A stretch of DNA of 64,000 nucleotides from Croceibacterium ferulae (GTDB taxonomy: Bacteria > Pseudomonadota > Alphaproteobacteria > Sphingomonadales > Sphingomonadaceae): contig NZ_QZVQ01000003.1 of NCBI RefSeq assembly GCF_003660445.1, forward strand, positions 124,001 through 188,000. Reading direction: 5' to 3'. A model generated the notes under the pieces. It searched no databases, was not told the DNA's origin, and saw nothing but the letters and a program-made list of their open reading frames with translations. How positions within the stretch are numbered: the first letter of the stretch is position 1; each line of letters opens with the position of its first letter. A program made the translations under genes and the position numbers. Below, piece by piece: positions 17,136 to 26,520 of this stretch.

Positions 17136-18599
17136 ATGATCCTTCCCGAGTTCCGATCCGTCAGGCGCATGGCGCCCTTCGCAGCCGTTCTGCTGTCCGC
17201 TTGCGCGACGGTGCCGGACCTCCATCCCGCCCCGCAGGTCGCCCCCGCGCAGGCCTATGCCGCCAACCAGACCCTTGCCAATGCGGCGGACAGCCCGTGG
17301 CCCGATCTGGACTGGTGGCGCAGCTATGGCGATCCGCAACTGGACGCGCTGATCGCGGAAGGGCTGGCCGGCTCGCCCGATCTGGCGGCGGCGACGGCGC
17401 GCGTGCGGCAGGCGGAAGGCTACGCCCAGCAGGCCGGCGCCGCGCGCCTGCCCTCGGCCGACATCAATGGCAGCGTCGCCGCGACCAAGCAGAGCTACAA
17501 CAATGGCATCCCGGCCGCCTTCGTGCCGCGGGGCTGGAACGATACCGGGCGCGTTTCCGCCGATCTGGGCTTCGACCTCGACCTGTGGGGCCGCAACCGC
17601 GCTGCCTACGCCGCTGCCCGCTCCGATGCGGAGGCTGCCCGGCTGGACCAGGCGGAGGCCAGCCTGACCTTGTCGACCAACATCGCCGCCGCCTATGCCG
17701 ACCTGTCGGGCCTGTTCGCCGCCCGCGCGGTGGATGCCACCGCGCTGGACATCCGCCAGCAGACCGAACGCCTCACAGCCGACCGCGTGGCCGCCGGGCT
17801 GGATACGCAGGCCGAGCTGAAGCAGGCGCAGTCGGCGGTGCCGGCGGCCCGGGCCGAGATCGCCGCCACGGACGAGCAGATCGCGCTGACCCGCAACCGG
17901 TTGGCCGCATTGCTGGGCCAGGGGCCGGATCGCGGCCTTGCCATTGCGCAGCCCGCCGTGGCGATCGCCGCCCGCGGCGTGCCGCAGGATGTCACCACCG
18001 ACCTGATCGCCCGCCGCCCGGACGTGCTGGCCGCACTGGCCCGCGTGGAAGCGGAGGCCGCCCGCGTGAAGGTGGCGCGCGCCGATTTCTACCCTTCCCT
18101 CAGCCTGTCGGCGGTGCTGGGTTTCCAGTCCTTCGGCCTCGACAATCTGCTGCGCGGGGGATCGACCTTCGGCAGCGCCGGTCCGGCGGTGAACCTGCCG
18201 ATCTTCCGCGGCGGGCAGCTGCAGGGGCAGTACCGGGTGGCGCGTGGCACCTATGACCTGGCGGTGGCGGATTACGATCGCACGGTCACGGCGGCGTTCC
18301 AGGCGGTCGCCGATGCGGTGGTCAGCCAGCGCGCGCTGGAGGTGCGGCTGCGCGAACAGCGCGCGTCGCTGGCCGATGCCAGCGCCGCCTACGACATTGC
18401 GCGGCTGCGCTACGAAGGCGGGCTGTCACGCTTCGTCGATGTGCTGACCGCGCAGGACCGCGCCCTGCAGGCACAGCGCATCGTCGCCGACCTGCAGGCG
18501 CGCGCCTTCACTCTCGACATTGCACTCGTGCGCGCCCTTGGCGGCGGATTCTCCGCCCCGGCCGCCGCCGCCATCAACGAGGACCCGACCCATGGCTGA
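17136..18599 (+). CDS. Outer-membrane efflux lipoprotein, NodT/OprM type
   Basis: Outer-membrane channel of a tripartite efflux pump, 487 residues. The N-terminus has a short signal ending in the lipobox LLSAC, so it is probably lipidated at that cysteine. Two repeats of the outer-membrane efflux protein domain follow, with SPWPDLDWWRSYGDPQLDALI at the family's conserved beginning (split here as one region) and a long helical barrel. I start at the ATG 17136; an upstream in-frame ATG would include the operator. It overlaps the next gene by 8 bp. Confidence 0.87.
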   Translation: MILPEFRSVRRMAPFAAVLLSACATVPDLHPAPQVAPAQAYAANQTLANAADSPWPDLDWWRSYGDPQLDALIAEGLAGSPDLAAATARVRQAEGYAQQAGAARLPSADINGSVAATKQSYNNGIPAAFVPRGWNDTGRVSADLGFDLDLWGRNRAAYAAARSDAEAARLDQAEASLTLSTNIAAAYADLSGLFAARAVDATALDIRQQTERLTADRVAAGLDTQAELKQAQSAVPAARAEIAATDEQIALTRNRLAALLGQGPDRGLAIAQPAVAIAARGVPQDVTTDLIARRPDVLAALARVEAEAARVKVARADFYPSLSLSAVLGFQSFGLDNLLRGGSTFGSAGPAVNLPIFRGGQLQGQYRVARGTYDLAVADYDRTVTAAFQAVADAVVSQRALEVRLREQRASLADASAAYDIARLRYEGGLSRFVDVLTAQDRALQAQRIVADLQARAFTLDIALVRALGGGFSAPAAAAINEDPTHG

Positions 18600-19731
18600 T
18601 GCCGCCCCCGCCGATCTCCCCATCGATGGCGCACCCGCACGCAACAACAACCGCAAGCGCGCGCTGGGCGCGATCCTGGCGGCCGTGCTGCTGGGCGGTG
18701 CCGGGTACGGCCTCTGGTATGCGCTGGTCGGCAGCCACTATGTGGAGACCGATAACGCCTATGTCGGTGCGGAAACCGCGCAGGTCACGCCGATGGTGGC
18801 GGGGCAGGTGGTCGAGGTGCTGGCTTCCGACACGCAACCCGTGAAGCGCGGCGACGTGCTGGTCCGGCTGGACGACAGCGACGCGACCATCGCCCTTGCC
18901 GCGGCGGAGGCCGACCTGGCCAAGGCGCGGCGCGAGTTCGGCCAGGCATCCGCCACCAGCACGGCCCTGTCCGCGCAGGTGCAGGCGCGCGGTGCCGATG
19001 TCGCCGGTGCGCGGGCGCAGCTGCAGAGCGCGCAGGCCCTGTTCGAGAAGGCACAGGTCGATTTCGACCGGCGGCAGGCGCTGGCGTCCAACGGCGCCGT
19101 CTCCGGCGACGAGATCACCGCCGCCACCAATGCCCTCGCCGCCGCCCGTGCCGGGCTGGCGCAGGCCCGTGCGGCGGTGACGCAGGCGACATCGCAGCAG
19201 GGCGCCGCCGCCGGCAATCTGGCGGCCAACCAGGCGCTGGTGCAGGGCACCGACGCCAACACCGCACCCGACGTCCTGGCGGCCGAGGCGCGCGTGCGGC
19301 AGGCGCGGCTGGACCTGGAGCGTACGGTGATCCGCGCCCCGATCGACGGGGTGGTCGCCAACCGCACGATCCAGCTGGGTCAGCGGATCGCGCCGGGGGC
19401 GACGATCATGCGCATTGTCCCGGTCGGGCAGGTCTATGTCGACGCGAACTTCAAGGAAGGGCAGCTGGCCCGGGTGAAGCCCGGCCAGCCGGTGACGCTG
19501 ACGTCCGACCTGTATGGCGGCGATGTCGAATATCACGGCCGCGTGGTCGGCTTCTCCGGCGGGACCGGTTCCGCCTTCGCGCTGATCCCGGCGCAGAATG
19601 CGACCGGCAACTGGATCAAGGTGGTGCAGCGCCTGCCGGTGCGCGTCGCGCTTGATCCGGAGGAACTCGCCGCCCATCCCTTGCGCGTGGGCCTGTCGAT
19701 GACGGCCGAGATCGACGTGTCGGACCGCTAG
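18592..19731 (+). CDS. HlyD/EmrA-type membrane fusion protein
   Basis: Periplasmic adaptor joining the inner-membrane transporter to the outer-membrane channel. The 379 residues hold one N-terminal membrane anchor (about 24-44), the barrel-sandwich segment YVETDNAYVGAE...VAGQVVEV, a long Ala/Gln-rich coiled-coil hairpin, and a second lipoyl-like half ending in RTVIRAPIDGVVANR. This layout is standard for EmrA proteins, usually paired with DHA2 transporters as here. Start at 18592, inside the end of the previous gene. Confidence 0.88.
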   Translation: MADAAPADLPIDGAPARNNNRKRALGAILAAVLLGGAGYGLWYALVGSHYVETDNAYVGAETAQVTPMVAGQVVEVLASDTQPVKRGDVLVRLDDSDATIALAAAEADLAKARREFGQASATSTALSAQVQARGADVAGARAQLQSAQALFEKAQVDFDRRQALASNGAVSGDEITAATNALAAARAGLAQARAAVTQATSQQGAAAGNLAANQALVQGTDANTAPDVLAAEARVRQARLDLERTVIRAPIDGVVANRTIQLGQRIAPGATIMRIVPVGQVYVDANFKEGQLARVKPGQPVTLTSDLYGGDVEYHGRVVGFSGGTGSAFALIPAQNATGNWIKVVQRLPVRVALDPEELAAHPLRVGLSMTAEIDVSDR

Positions 19732-19753
19732 GCCAGTTACAGGAGCAGCGGCG

Positions 19754-21280
19754 ATGGCCGGCGAGGATACCTTCAAGCCGTTCACCGGTCCCAAGCTGCT
19801 GCTGGCGGGGCTGCTGCTGGGGCTGACCAACTTCATGGTGGTGCTGGACACCACCATCGCCAATGTCAGCGTTGGGCACATCGCCGGGTCCATGGGCGTG
19901 TCGACCACGCAAGGCACCTGGGTGATCACCTCCTACGCGGTGGCGGAGGCGATCTGCGTGCCGCTGACCGGCTGGCTGGCCGGGCGGTTCGGCACGGTGC
20001 GGACCTTTATCGTCGGGATGATCGGCTTCGGCCTGTTCTCCATCCTGTGCGGGCTGTCGACCAGCCTGACCATGATCGTGGTCGCCCGTATCGGGCAGGG
20101 CCTGTGCGGCGGGCCGCTGATGCCGCTGACGCAAACCATGCTGCTGCGTATCTTCCCGCGGGAGAAACATGCCGCTGCGATGGGGCTGTGGGCGATGACC
20201 ACGGTGACCGCGCCGATCCTGGGCCCGATCCTGGGCGGCAGCATTTCCGACAGCTGGTCGTGGCACTGGATCTTCTTCATCAACGTGCCGATCGCGCTGC
20301 TGTGCATCTTCGGCGCGCTGCGGCTGCTGACGCCGGCCGAGACGAAGCTGCAGCGGCTGAGCATCGACAAGATCGGTCTGCTGCTGCTGGTGGTGTGGAT
20401 CGGCGCGCTGCAGATCATGCTGGATATCGGGCGGGAGCATGACTGGTTCGAGGATCCGACCATCATCGTCCTGGCACTGGTCGCGCTGGTCGTCGGCGCG
20501 CTGTTCGTCGCCTGGGAACTGACGGAGGAGCACCCGATCGTGGATTTGCGCGTGTTCCGGCATCGCGGCTTCACCGTCGCGGTCGGCACACTGTCCTTCG
20601 CCTTCGCCACCTTCTTCGCCACGGTGGTGCTGATCCCGCAATGGCTGCAGGGCAGCCTTGGCTACACCTCCACCTATGCCGGCTACGCCACTGCCTTCAC
20701 CGGCATGGGGGCGGTGATCATGTCGCCCATCGTGCCGCGGCTGATGAAGCGGTTCGATCCGCGCGGCATGGTGTGCTTCGGCATATTGTGGCTCGGCCTG
20801 TCATCCCTGTTGCGGGTACACTGGACCAGCGGGGCGGATTTCTGGTCGCTCGCCTTCCCGCAGATGGTGCAGGGCTTCGGCATGCCGTTCTTCTTCATCC
20901 CGCTGACCACCATCGCGCTGGGTGCCGTGCGGCCGGAGGAAACCGCCTCGGCCGCCGGGCTGATGAGCTTCCTGCGGACCATGGGCGGCGCGATCGGCAC
21001 CTCCATCTCCACCACCCTGTTCGCCAATCACATCTCCGTCGCGCGCAGCGAGATGGTCGGGCGGTTGAACAGCGAGGCGACCGCGCAGGCGTTGCAGGCG
21101 AACGGCTTCTCGCCCGATCAGGTGCGCGCCGCGGTGGAGCAGGTGGTGACGCAGGAAAGCAGCGCGCTGGCGATCAACCACATGTTCCTGCTGGGCGCGA
21201 TCATCTTCGTGATCGCCGCCACCGCCATCTGGCTGGCCCCGCGCCCGACCCGCATCGCAGGACCGGGCGCGGCACACTGA
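19754..21280 (+). CDS. EmrB/QacA-type MFS drug transporter (DHA2)
   Basis: Inner-membrane proton-driven exporter, 508 residues with about 14 membrane segments. VVLDTTIANVS in the first segment, the GTWVITSYAVAEA stretch and the PILGPILGG motif in segment 5 are DHA2 hallmarks. AGGAG precedes the ATG. With the two genes before it, it forms a complete TetR-controlled tripartite pump, perhaps for plant phenolics or other toxic compounds met on decaying plant material, which is a guess. Its stop codon is 4 bp from that of the convergent GH43 gene. Confidence 0.9.
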   Translation: MAGEDTFKPFTGPKLLLAGLLLGLTNFMVVLDTTIANVSVGHIAGSMGVSTTQGTWVITSYAVAEAICVPLTGWLAGRFGTVRTFIVGMIGFGLFSILCGLSTSLTMIVVARIGQGLCGGPLMPLTQTMLLRIFPREKHAAAMGLWAMTTVTAPILGPILGGSISDSWSWHWIFFINVPIALLCIFGALRLLTPAETKLQRLSIDKIGLLLLVVWIGALQIMLDIGREHDWFEDPTIIVLALVALVVGALFVAWELTEEHPIVDLRVFRHRGFTVAVGTLSFAFATFFATVVLIPQWLQGSLGYTSTYAGYATAFTGMGAVIMSPIVPRLMKRFDPRGMVCFGILWLGLSSLLRVHWTSGADFWSLAFPQMVQGFGMPFFFIPLTTIALGAVRPEETASAAGLMSFLRTMGGAIGTSISTTLFANHISVARSEMVGRLNSEATAQALQANGFSPDQVRAAVEQVVTQESSALAINHMFLLGAIIFVIAATAIWLAPRPTRIAGPGAAH

Positions 21281-21284
21281 AACG

Positions 21285-22301
21285 TCAGTCGACCAGGGCG
21301 GCGGCGTCCAGGTCGACCGGCACGATCGAGCCGTCCGCCCGGTACTGCACCGGGGCGAGCGCCACCTGTCGCTGGGCATTGCGGTACGGACCGTCGCCGG
21401 CCTGATCTTCCCAGCGGTGATAGGCCATCATCATCTGCCCGCTGCCGGGATCGCGGAAGAAGCTGTGATGCCCTGGCCCCTTGTGCCCGCCCCCGCGGGA
21501 CAGGATGGTGCCGCGATAGGTCCACGGCCCGGTCGGGCTGGGCCCGGTGGAGTAGCGCACCGAATAGTCGGACCGGTCATAATGGCCCGAGCTGTAGGAA
21601 AGGTAATAGGTGCCGTCCCGCTCCTCCACCCATGCCCCTTCGGTGAAGCATTGCGGCTGGTCGACCGGCACCTCGCGCTCGACCGTGACCATGTCGGCCG
21701 CCAGTTCCCACACCCGCAGCGTCGACCCGTTGCTGCCACCGACATAGAGCAGGCGCCGGCCGGAGGCGGGATCGACAAAGACCATCGGGTCGATCGCCTC
21801 GAACTTGTATTTGCCGGAACCGGAAGGCGCCATGCCGTCGGTGCAGCCGGCGGCCGGGCGGCCGGCGAATCCAGTGGCATCCGCGCCGTCGATCAGCGCG
21901 CGGCCGCTGTCGGTGCACGGACCGGCGGGCGTGTCGCATGCCGCAACGCCGATCTTCGCGGGATAAGGCTCCTGCGGGCCGACCGAATAGTAGAAGTAGA
22001 ACCGCCCATTCGCCGCCGCCATGTGCGGGGCCCATAGCTGTCGGTTCTCCTCCGCCGGGATCCAGCTGATATCGGCCAGGCGGATCAGCGCGGGGCCGCG
22101 CCGCCAGCTGCCATCATCGGCCAGGGCCCAGGAATGGAGCGCACCGTCGCCACCCGTAGGATAGAGGTACACCTGATCCTCCACCACCAGCGCCGCCGGG
22201 TCGGCCCCGGTGAAGGCCGCCTCGTCCTCCGGCGCCGCGACGGTGCCGCCCAGCCCCAGCAGCAGCAGCGCGGCAGGCCATGCGCCGGCGGGCGACATCA
22301 T
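21285..22301 (-). CDS. Exported GH43 glycoside hydrolase
   Basis: Inverting five-bladed beta-propeller hydrolase of 338 residues, most likely removing arabinose or galactose from pectic side chains. Signal peptide about 1-22. The three catalytic acids are visible: Asp34 in TGADPAAL (base), Asp171 in EAIDPMVF (pKa modulator) and Glu221 in FTEGAWVE (acid). The subfamily and linkage cannot be told from sequence alone. The ATG overlaps the stop codon of the GH5-like gene by 4 bp, so the two are coupled and last in the operon led by GH2/manD. Confidence 0.85.
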   Translation of the reverse strand: MMSPAGAWPAALLLLGLGGTVAAPEDEAAFTGADPAALVVEDQVYLYPTGGDGALHSWALADDGSWRRGPALIRLADISWIPAEENRQLWAPHMAAANGRFYFYYSVGPQEPYPAKIGVAACDTPAGPCTDSGRALIDGADATGFAGRPAAGCTDGMAPSGSGKYKFEAIDPMVFVDPASGRRLLYVGGSNGSTLRVWELAADMVTVEREVPVDQPQCFTEGAWVEERDGTYYLSYSSGHYDRSDYSVRYSTGPSPTGPWTYRGTILSRGGGHKGPGHHSFFRDPGSGQMMMAYHRWEDQAGDGPYRNAQRQVALAPVQYRADGSIVPVDLDAAALVD

Positions 22302-23446
22302 CGGCGGGCCGCCACGGTCTGCGCCACCTTGGGCTCGCTCGCCAGCCGGCGGATCAGATCCGTTTCCGCCGTGCGATAGGGGGTGCCATCGTTGCGGAAC
22401 ACCTCGTGAAACCAGATCGTCGGCTCATCGAAGGTATAGGGCTTCTTCCAGGAATCCCACGGCAGGCGCGTCTGGCTCTTGCCATCCACGAAGCCCCAAT
22501 TGACCATGCCGATATTCATCCGCTTGCCGATCGGCAGCGATCCGTCGAAGGTCGATCCGTTGCCCCGCGCCATATATTCGGTGCACAGCACAGGCCGGCC
22601 ATAGCTCAGCATCTGGTTCGCGCGCCGTTCGAACTGTTCGGGCCAGTTGTAGTCGTGGAAGCTGTTCACGTCCGACTCGGCGACCTGGATCCGCTCCACC
22701 GGGTCCAGCGTCTCCACCTTGTCCCATGTCTCGCCGATCCACAGGCCGGAGGTCAGCGGCTGTTCGGGATCGGCCGAGCGGGCCCATTCGAACACGTCGT
22801 CCAGCAGTCCGGCCACCAGCTCGGTCTTGTTCGGTGTGGGCGCGTAATTGCCGCCGCCGCCATTGTTGGGCTCGTTCCACACATCCCAGGCCAGCACGCG
22901 ATCATCCTCGGCGAAGTGACCGACCACGTCCTTCACGTAAGCCTCCAGCTTACCGTGCTGGCTGCGATCGGCTAGCCGCGCGGCGCCGGGCGCCTGCATC
23001 CAGCCGGAATTGTGGACGCCCGGGATCGGCGGACGCTGCGGACCGGACACCGGGTTCGGGTCCCAGCAGCTGTCGAACAGCACGAACATCGGGCGGATAT
23101 TGTGCCGCGCGGCGATGGTCAGGAACTCGTCCATCCGCCGCTTCAGCCCCTCGGCATCGTCCTCCCACAGCATGTTGTGCAGGTAGACGCGCATGGTGTT
23201 CATGCCGATGCCCTGCGCCCAGCCCAGCTCCTGGTCGATCCGCTGCGGATCCCAGGTTTCCGCCTGCCACATCTCGAACTGGTTGATCGCGCTGGCGGGA
23301 TTGTAGTTCGCCCCGACCAGCCAGGGCTGCTGATCGTACCAGGCATGCGCCTCCGCCTTCGACCACATGTCGCGCGCATAGGCGTCCGGCGTGGCGGCAA
23401 ACGCCAGCGCCGATCCGGCCAGCACAAGAAACAGTCTGGATGTCAC
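22298..23446 (-). CDS. Exported clan GH-A glycoside hydrolase, GH5-like
   Basis: Retaining TIM-barrel hydrolase of 382 residues. Signal peptide about 1-25. WDVWNEPN supplies acid/base Glu192 and VLCTEYMARG the likely nucleophile Glu290. Relatives tend to carry loose cellulase or xylanase names. The surrounding genes instead suggest a pectic side-chain or arabinogalactan glycan. GTG start at 23446 with AGGAGAG upstream. Lies between the TonB receptor and GH43 on the same strand, which suggests that the three act on the same imported glycan. Substrate unknown. Confidence 0.78.
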   Translation of the reverse strand: MTSRLFLVLAGSALAFAATPDAYARDMWSKAEAHAWYDQQPWLVGANYNPASAINQFEMWQAETWDPQRIDQELGWAQGIGMNTMRVYLHNMLWEDDAEGLKRRMDEFLTIAARHNIRPMFVLFDSCWDPNPVSGPQRPPIPGVHNSGWMQAPGAARLADRSQHGKLEAYVKDVVGHFAEDDRVLAWDVWNEPNNGGGGNYAPTPNKTELVAGLLDDVFEWARSADPEQPLTSGLWIGETWDKVETLDPVERIQVAESDVNSFHDYNWPEQFERRANQMLSYGRPVLCTEYMARGNGSTFDGSLPIGKRMNIGMVNWGFVDGKSQTRLPWDSWKKPYTFDEPTIWFHEVFRNDGTPYRTAETDLIRRLASEPKVAQTVAARR

Positions 23447-23511
23447 GATTGCTCTCTCCTGTTGGCGCGCCGGCTCTGCGGCCGGTCGCGCGGAATGCGG
23501 ATCATGCGCGA

Positions 23512-26322
23512 TCAGAACCGGAAGCGCACGCCCAGCGAATAGGTGCGCTCCAGATAGATGATCTGGCGCGCGAACTCGTCCCCATTATCGTTGAAGTCGC
23601 GATAACGCTGCAGCGGATTGCCCAGCACGTTCACGACATCGAACGCCACCGTGATGTTGGGCACGGGGGTGAAGGTGGTCGAGAAGTCCAGCTGGCCGCG
23701 GCCCTGCTCCACCAGGCCACGCGTACGCGGGCTGCCATCCGCGCCCACGTCCAGCGGCTCGATGCTGTAATACGTCACGAAGTCGGACCGGTAATTGTAG
23801 GCCAGCCGGGCGGAGAACATCGGCTTCTCGTACAGCGCGATCAGGTTGTAGGCCCATTTGGACACGCCGTTGAAGCGCAGCTGTTCCCCCGTCACATTGG
23901 GCGACCCCGCCAACGTGCTCGCCAGGTCTCCGGCGGAATCGACATAGGTCGCATTTGCCTGGATGCCGAAGCCCCGCGCCCATTCCGGCACGCTGTCCAG
24001 GTCCAGGAAGCTGGTAAAGGCGACCTCCGCGCCCTGGAACCTCGTATTGCCGGTATTTTCCGGCTGGTCGAGCCGCACCAGGCCATAGGTCGGATCGTTC
24101 TCGAAGGTGATCGTGCGCGAGATGAAGCCCTGCGCATCGCGGCGGAACAGCGCACCCGTCAGCGATCCGCTGCGCGAGAAGTACCATTCCAGGCTGACGT
24201 CGTAATTGTCGGAGGTCAGCGGCGTCAGGTTCGGGTTGCCGCCGGTGATCCCGCGCGCTGCGCTGTTGGGATCGTTGGGGTTGGGGTTCACGACCGGCGG
24301 ACCCACGGTCAGGGTCGGATTGAGGTCGAAGAAATTGGGCCGGGTGCGCGTCTGGGTGTAGGCCAGCCGCAATTGCAGCTCGTCAGTAAGGGCAATGCGC
24401 GCGCTGACATTGGGCAGGTAATCGGTGTAGTCGTTTTCGGCCGTGATCGGCGTGAACACCGGATTGGCGGGGTCGGTCTCGTCCCGCTGGAACCCGCTGA
24501 TCTGCGTCTCCGTACGGACCGCGCGCAGGCCGACGACGCCATCGACCAGCATGTCACCCGGCAGGTCGAAGCCGTACTTCAGCTGGCCATAGACGGCATA
24601 GCCCTTTTCATTGGCGGTGAAGTTCTCCGTCGGATTGAACTCCGGCCTGCCCGCCGGCGCGCCGTAGAAGTCGCGCAGTTCGTCCAGATTGTCGCGGATG
24701 CTGCTGGGAGGAATGCCGACAAAGGTGCGGTTCGGGAATCCGCCGCCAAAGTCGAACCCGATCGGGTTGCTGGTGAAGTCGTCCACCGGCAGCGCAGTGA
24801 TCGGTACGCGGGCCCCTTCGTTCTCGATATAGGGGGCGCCGCGATCGCGCGTGGCGTCACGGTTGTTGAAGCGGACTCCGAAATCGATCCGCTGCAGGAA
24901 CCCGCCGTCGAAGGTGTACTGCGCATCGGCGCGCGCCTGGATGTCCTTGCCGCTGACGACCAGGTTTTCCTGAAAGAAACCGCGGCTGATGTAATTGGCC
25001 GGATCGTTCACGTTGAAGTCGACGAAGTCGAACGACGGCCCGCCATCATCCCCCACCTCGAACGCGACATTGCGCACGGGCGAACGGGCGAACGCGTAAT
25101 CCAGATTGACCGCATCCGCGGTATACTGGCTGTCGGTATAGGCGATGTCGGCCGTCAGCTTCAGGGCGTCACGTTCCCAGATGACGCCGCCGCCGACCTG
25201 GAATGTGTCGGTCTTGCCGTTGAACGATCCGAAATAGCCGTCAGGGCGCTGCGCCCCGGTGACCGTCGCGCTCTGCGCAATGCTCGCCGCGCCGTCGCGG
25301 GTGGTGAGGTTGGTCAGCTGGAATCCGTCGCCGCCGAAGATCGGCACGAACATGAAGCGGTTGAAGTCCTTGCCGCGATAGCCCTGGTACAGGCCGTCGG
25401 CATAGATCTCCAGCTCCGGGCTGGGCCGCCATTGCACCGCGGCGTTGGCGGAGGGGCGGTACCGGTCGCCATAGCCCAGGAACATGGCCTGCGCATCCGG
25501 GAAGCGGACGCCGCCGCTGGTGCCCGGCGCATTGGCCGCGCTGGTGGTGCCGATCACCAGCGACTGTTCGCGCGTCGCATCCAGGAAGTTGATCCCGACA
25601 TAGGACGCGTTCACCAGCACGCCGATCTCGCCGATGCCGGTGTCCCACCGATTGCTGACCAGCAGATTGCCGTTCCACGACAGCTTGTCAGACTGGTCCC
25701 AGTCCACGCCGTTCAGCGATCCGGACATTTCGAAGCCATTGAAGTCGAACGGCCGGCGGCCACGCACATTGACCTGCCCGCCGATGCCGCCTTCCACCAG
25801 ATTGGCGGTGGGTGACTTGAACACTTCCAGCGCGGCGACGGTGCCGGCGGGGAAATCCTGAATCTGGACGAACCGTCCTTCGGCCGTGAATATCTCCCGC
25901 CCATTATAGGTGGTGCTGAGATCCGGCAGCCCGCGCACGGTCACGCCGGCGGATTCGCCGCCGCCACGGGTAACGTTCACACCCGATACGCGCGCCAGGG
26001 CGGAAGATGCGAAGGTGTCGGGCAGCTTGCCGATATCCTCCGCCACGATGGCGTCCACGAAGGCGTCGGAATTGCGCTTGATCGCCGCGGCCGATTCCAG
26101 GCTGCGGCGCAGGCCGGTGACGATGATCTGGTCGCCACTCTCCGGAACATCGGGGTCGGTACCGGCAGTGGGCGCGGGCACCTGATCGTCAGGGAATGGG
26201 GTGCCGGTGGCCGTGGTCGCCCTGCCCGCGCGCGGAACCTGAACGTCCTGCGCGTGCGCCTGTGCTGTACCCGATGCAACCGCAAGAACTGAAACGGCGA
26301 CGCAAAACCGCATCTTCCTCAT
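23512..26322 (-). CDS. TonB-dependent receptor
   Basis: Complete outer-membrane receptor of 936 residues. Signal peptide about 1-25, DQIIVTGLRRSLESAAAIKR as the sphingomonad and Caulobacter-type TonB-box and linker region near residue 65, plug domain with LARVSGVNVTRGG and EGGIGGQVNVR, and a barrel ending in the aromatic FRF signature. GGGGAGAAG precedes the ATG at 26322. This subtype is often found with carbohydrate-active enzymes in sphingomonads and caulobacters. Its neighbours (ManD, GH5-like, GH43, GH2) make oligosaccharide uptake likely; the exact ligand is unknown. Confidence 0.94.
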   Translation of the reverse strand: MRKMRFCVAVSVLAVASGTAQAHAQDVQVPRAGRATTATGTPFPDDQVPAPTAGTDPDVPESGDQIIVTGLRRSLESAAAIKRNSDAFVDAIVAEDIGKLPDTFASSALARVSGVNVTRGGGESAGVTVRGLPDLSTTYNGREIFTAEGRFVQIQDFPAGTVAALEVFKSPTANLVEGGIGGQVNVRGRRPFDFNGFEMSGSLNGVDWDQSDKLSWNGNLLVSNRWDTGIGEIGVLVNASYVGINFLDATREQSLVIGTTSAANAPGTSGGVRFPDAQAMFLGYGDRYRPSANAAVQWRPSPELEIYADGLYQGYRGKDFNRFMFVPIFGGDGFQLTNLTTRDGAASIAQSATVTGAQRPDGYFGSFNGKTDTFQVGGGVIWERDALKLTADIAYTDSQYTADAVNLDYAFARSPVRNVAFEVGDDGGPSFDFVDFNVNDPANYISRGFFQENLVVSGKDIQARADAQYTFDGGFLQRIDFGVRFNNRDATRDRGAPYIENEGARVPITALPVDDFTSNPIGFDFGGGFPNRTFVGIPPSSIRDNLDELRDFYGAPAGRPEFNPTENFTANEKGYAVYGQLKYGFDLPGDMLVDGVVGLRAVRTETQISGFQRDETDPANPVFTPITAENDYTDYLPNVSARIALTDELQLRLAYTQTRTRPNFFDLNPTLTVGPPVVNPNPNDPNSAARGITGGNPNLTPLTSDNYDVSLEWYFSRSGSLTGALFRRDAQGFISRTITFENDPTYGLVRLDQPENTGNTRFQGAEVAFTSFLDLDSVPEWARGFGIQANATYVDSAGDLASTLAGSPNVTGEQLRFNGVSKWAYNLIALYEKPMFSARLAYNYRSDFVTYYSIEPLDVGADGSPRTRGLVEQGRGQLDFSTTFTPVPNITVAFDVVNVLGNPLQRYRDFNDNGDEFARQIIYLERTYSLGVRFRF

Positions 26323-26520
26323 GCAACTTCTCCCCTGCTCGGCCATGCTGGCCGTGGCGGCGGTTGTCTCCGCTCGCTCACCTACTCCGATCTACCTGGC
26401 CTGCGCGAAAGGCAAGCGCCTGTTGCGCCTGGAACAGAAAGGCCATGTATTGAAGCTGCCGGGCGATGCAGGCAGGCCACAGCGGTGCAGCACCGCGCGG
26501 CACCTCCGGGCTGGCCGGTC

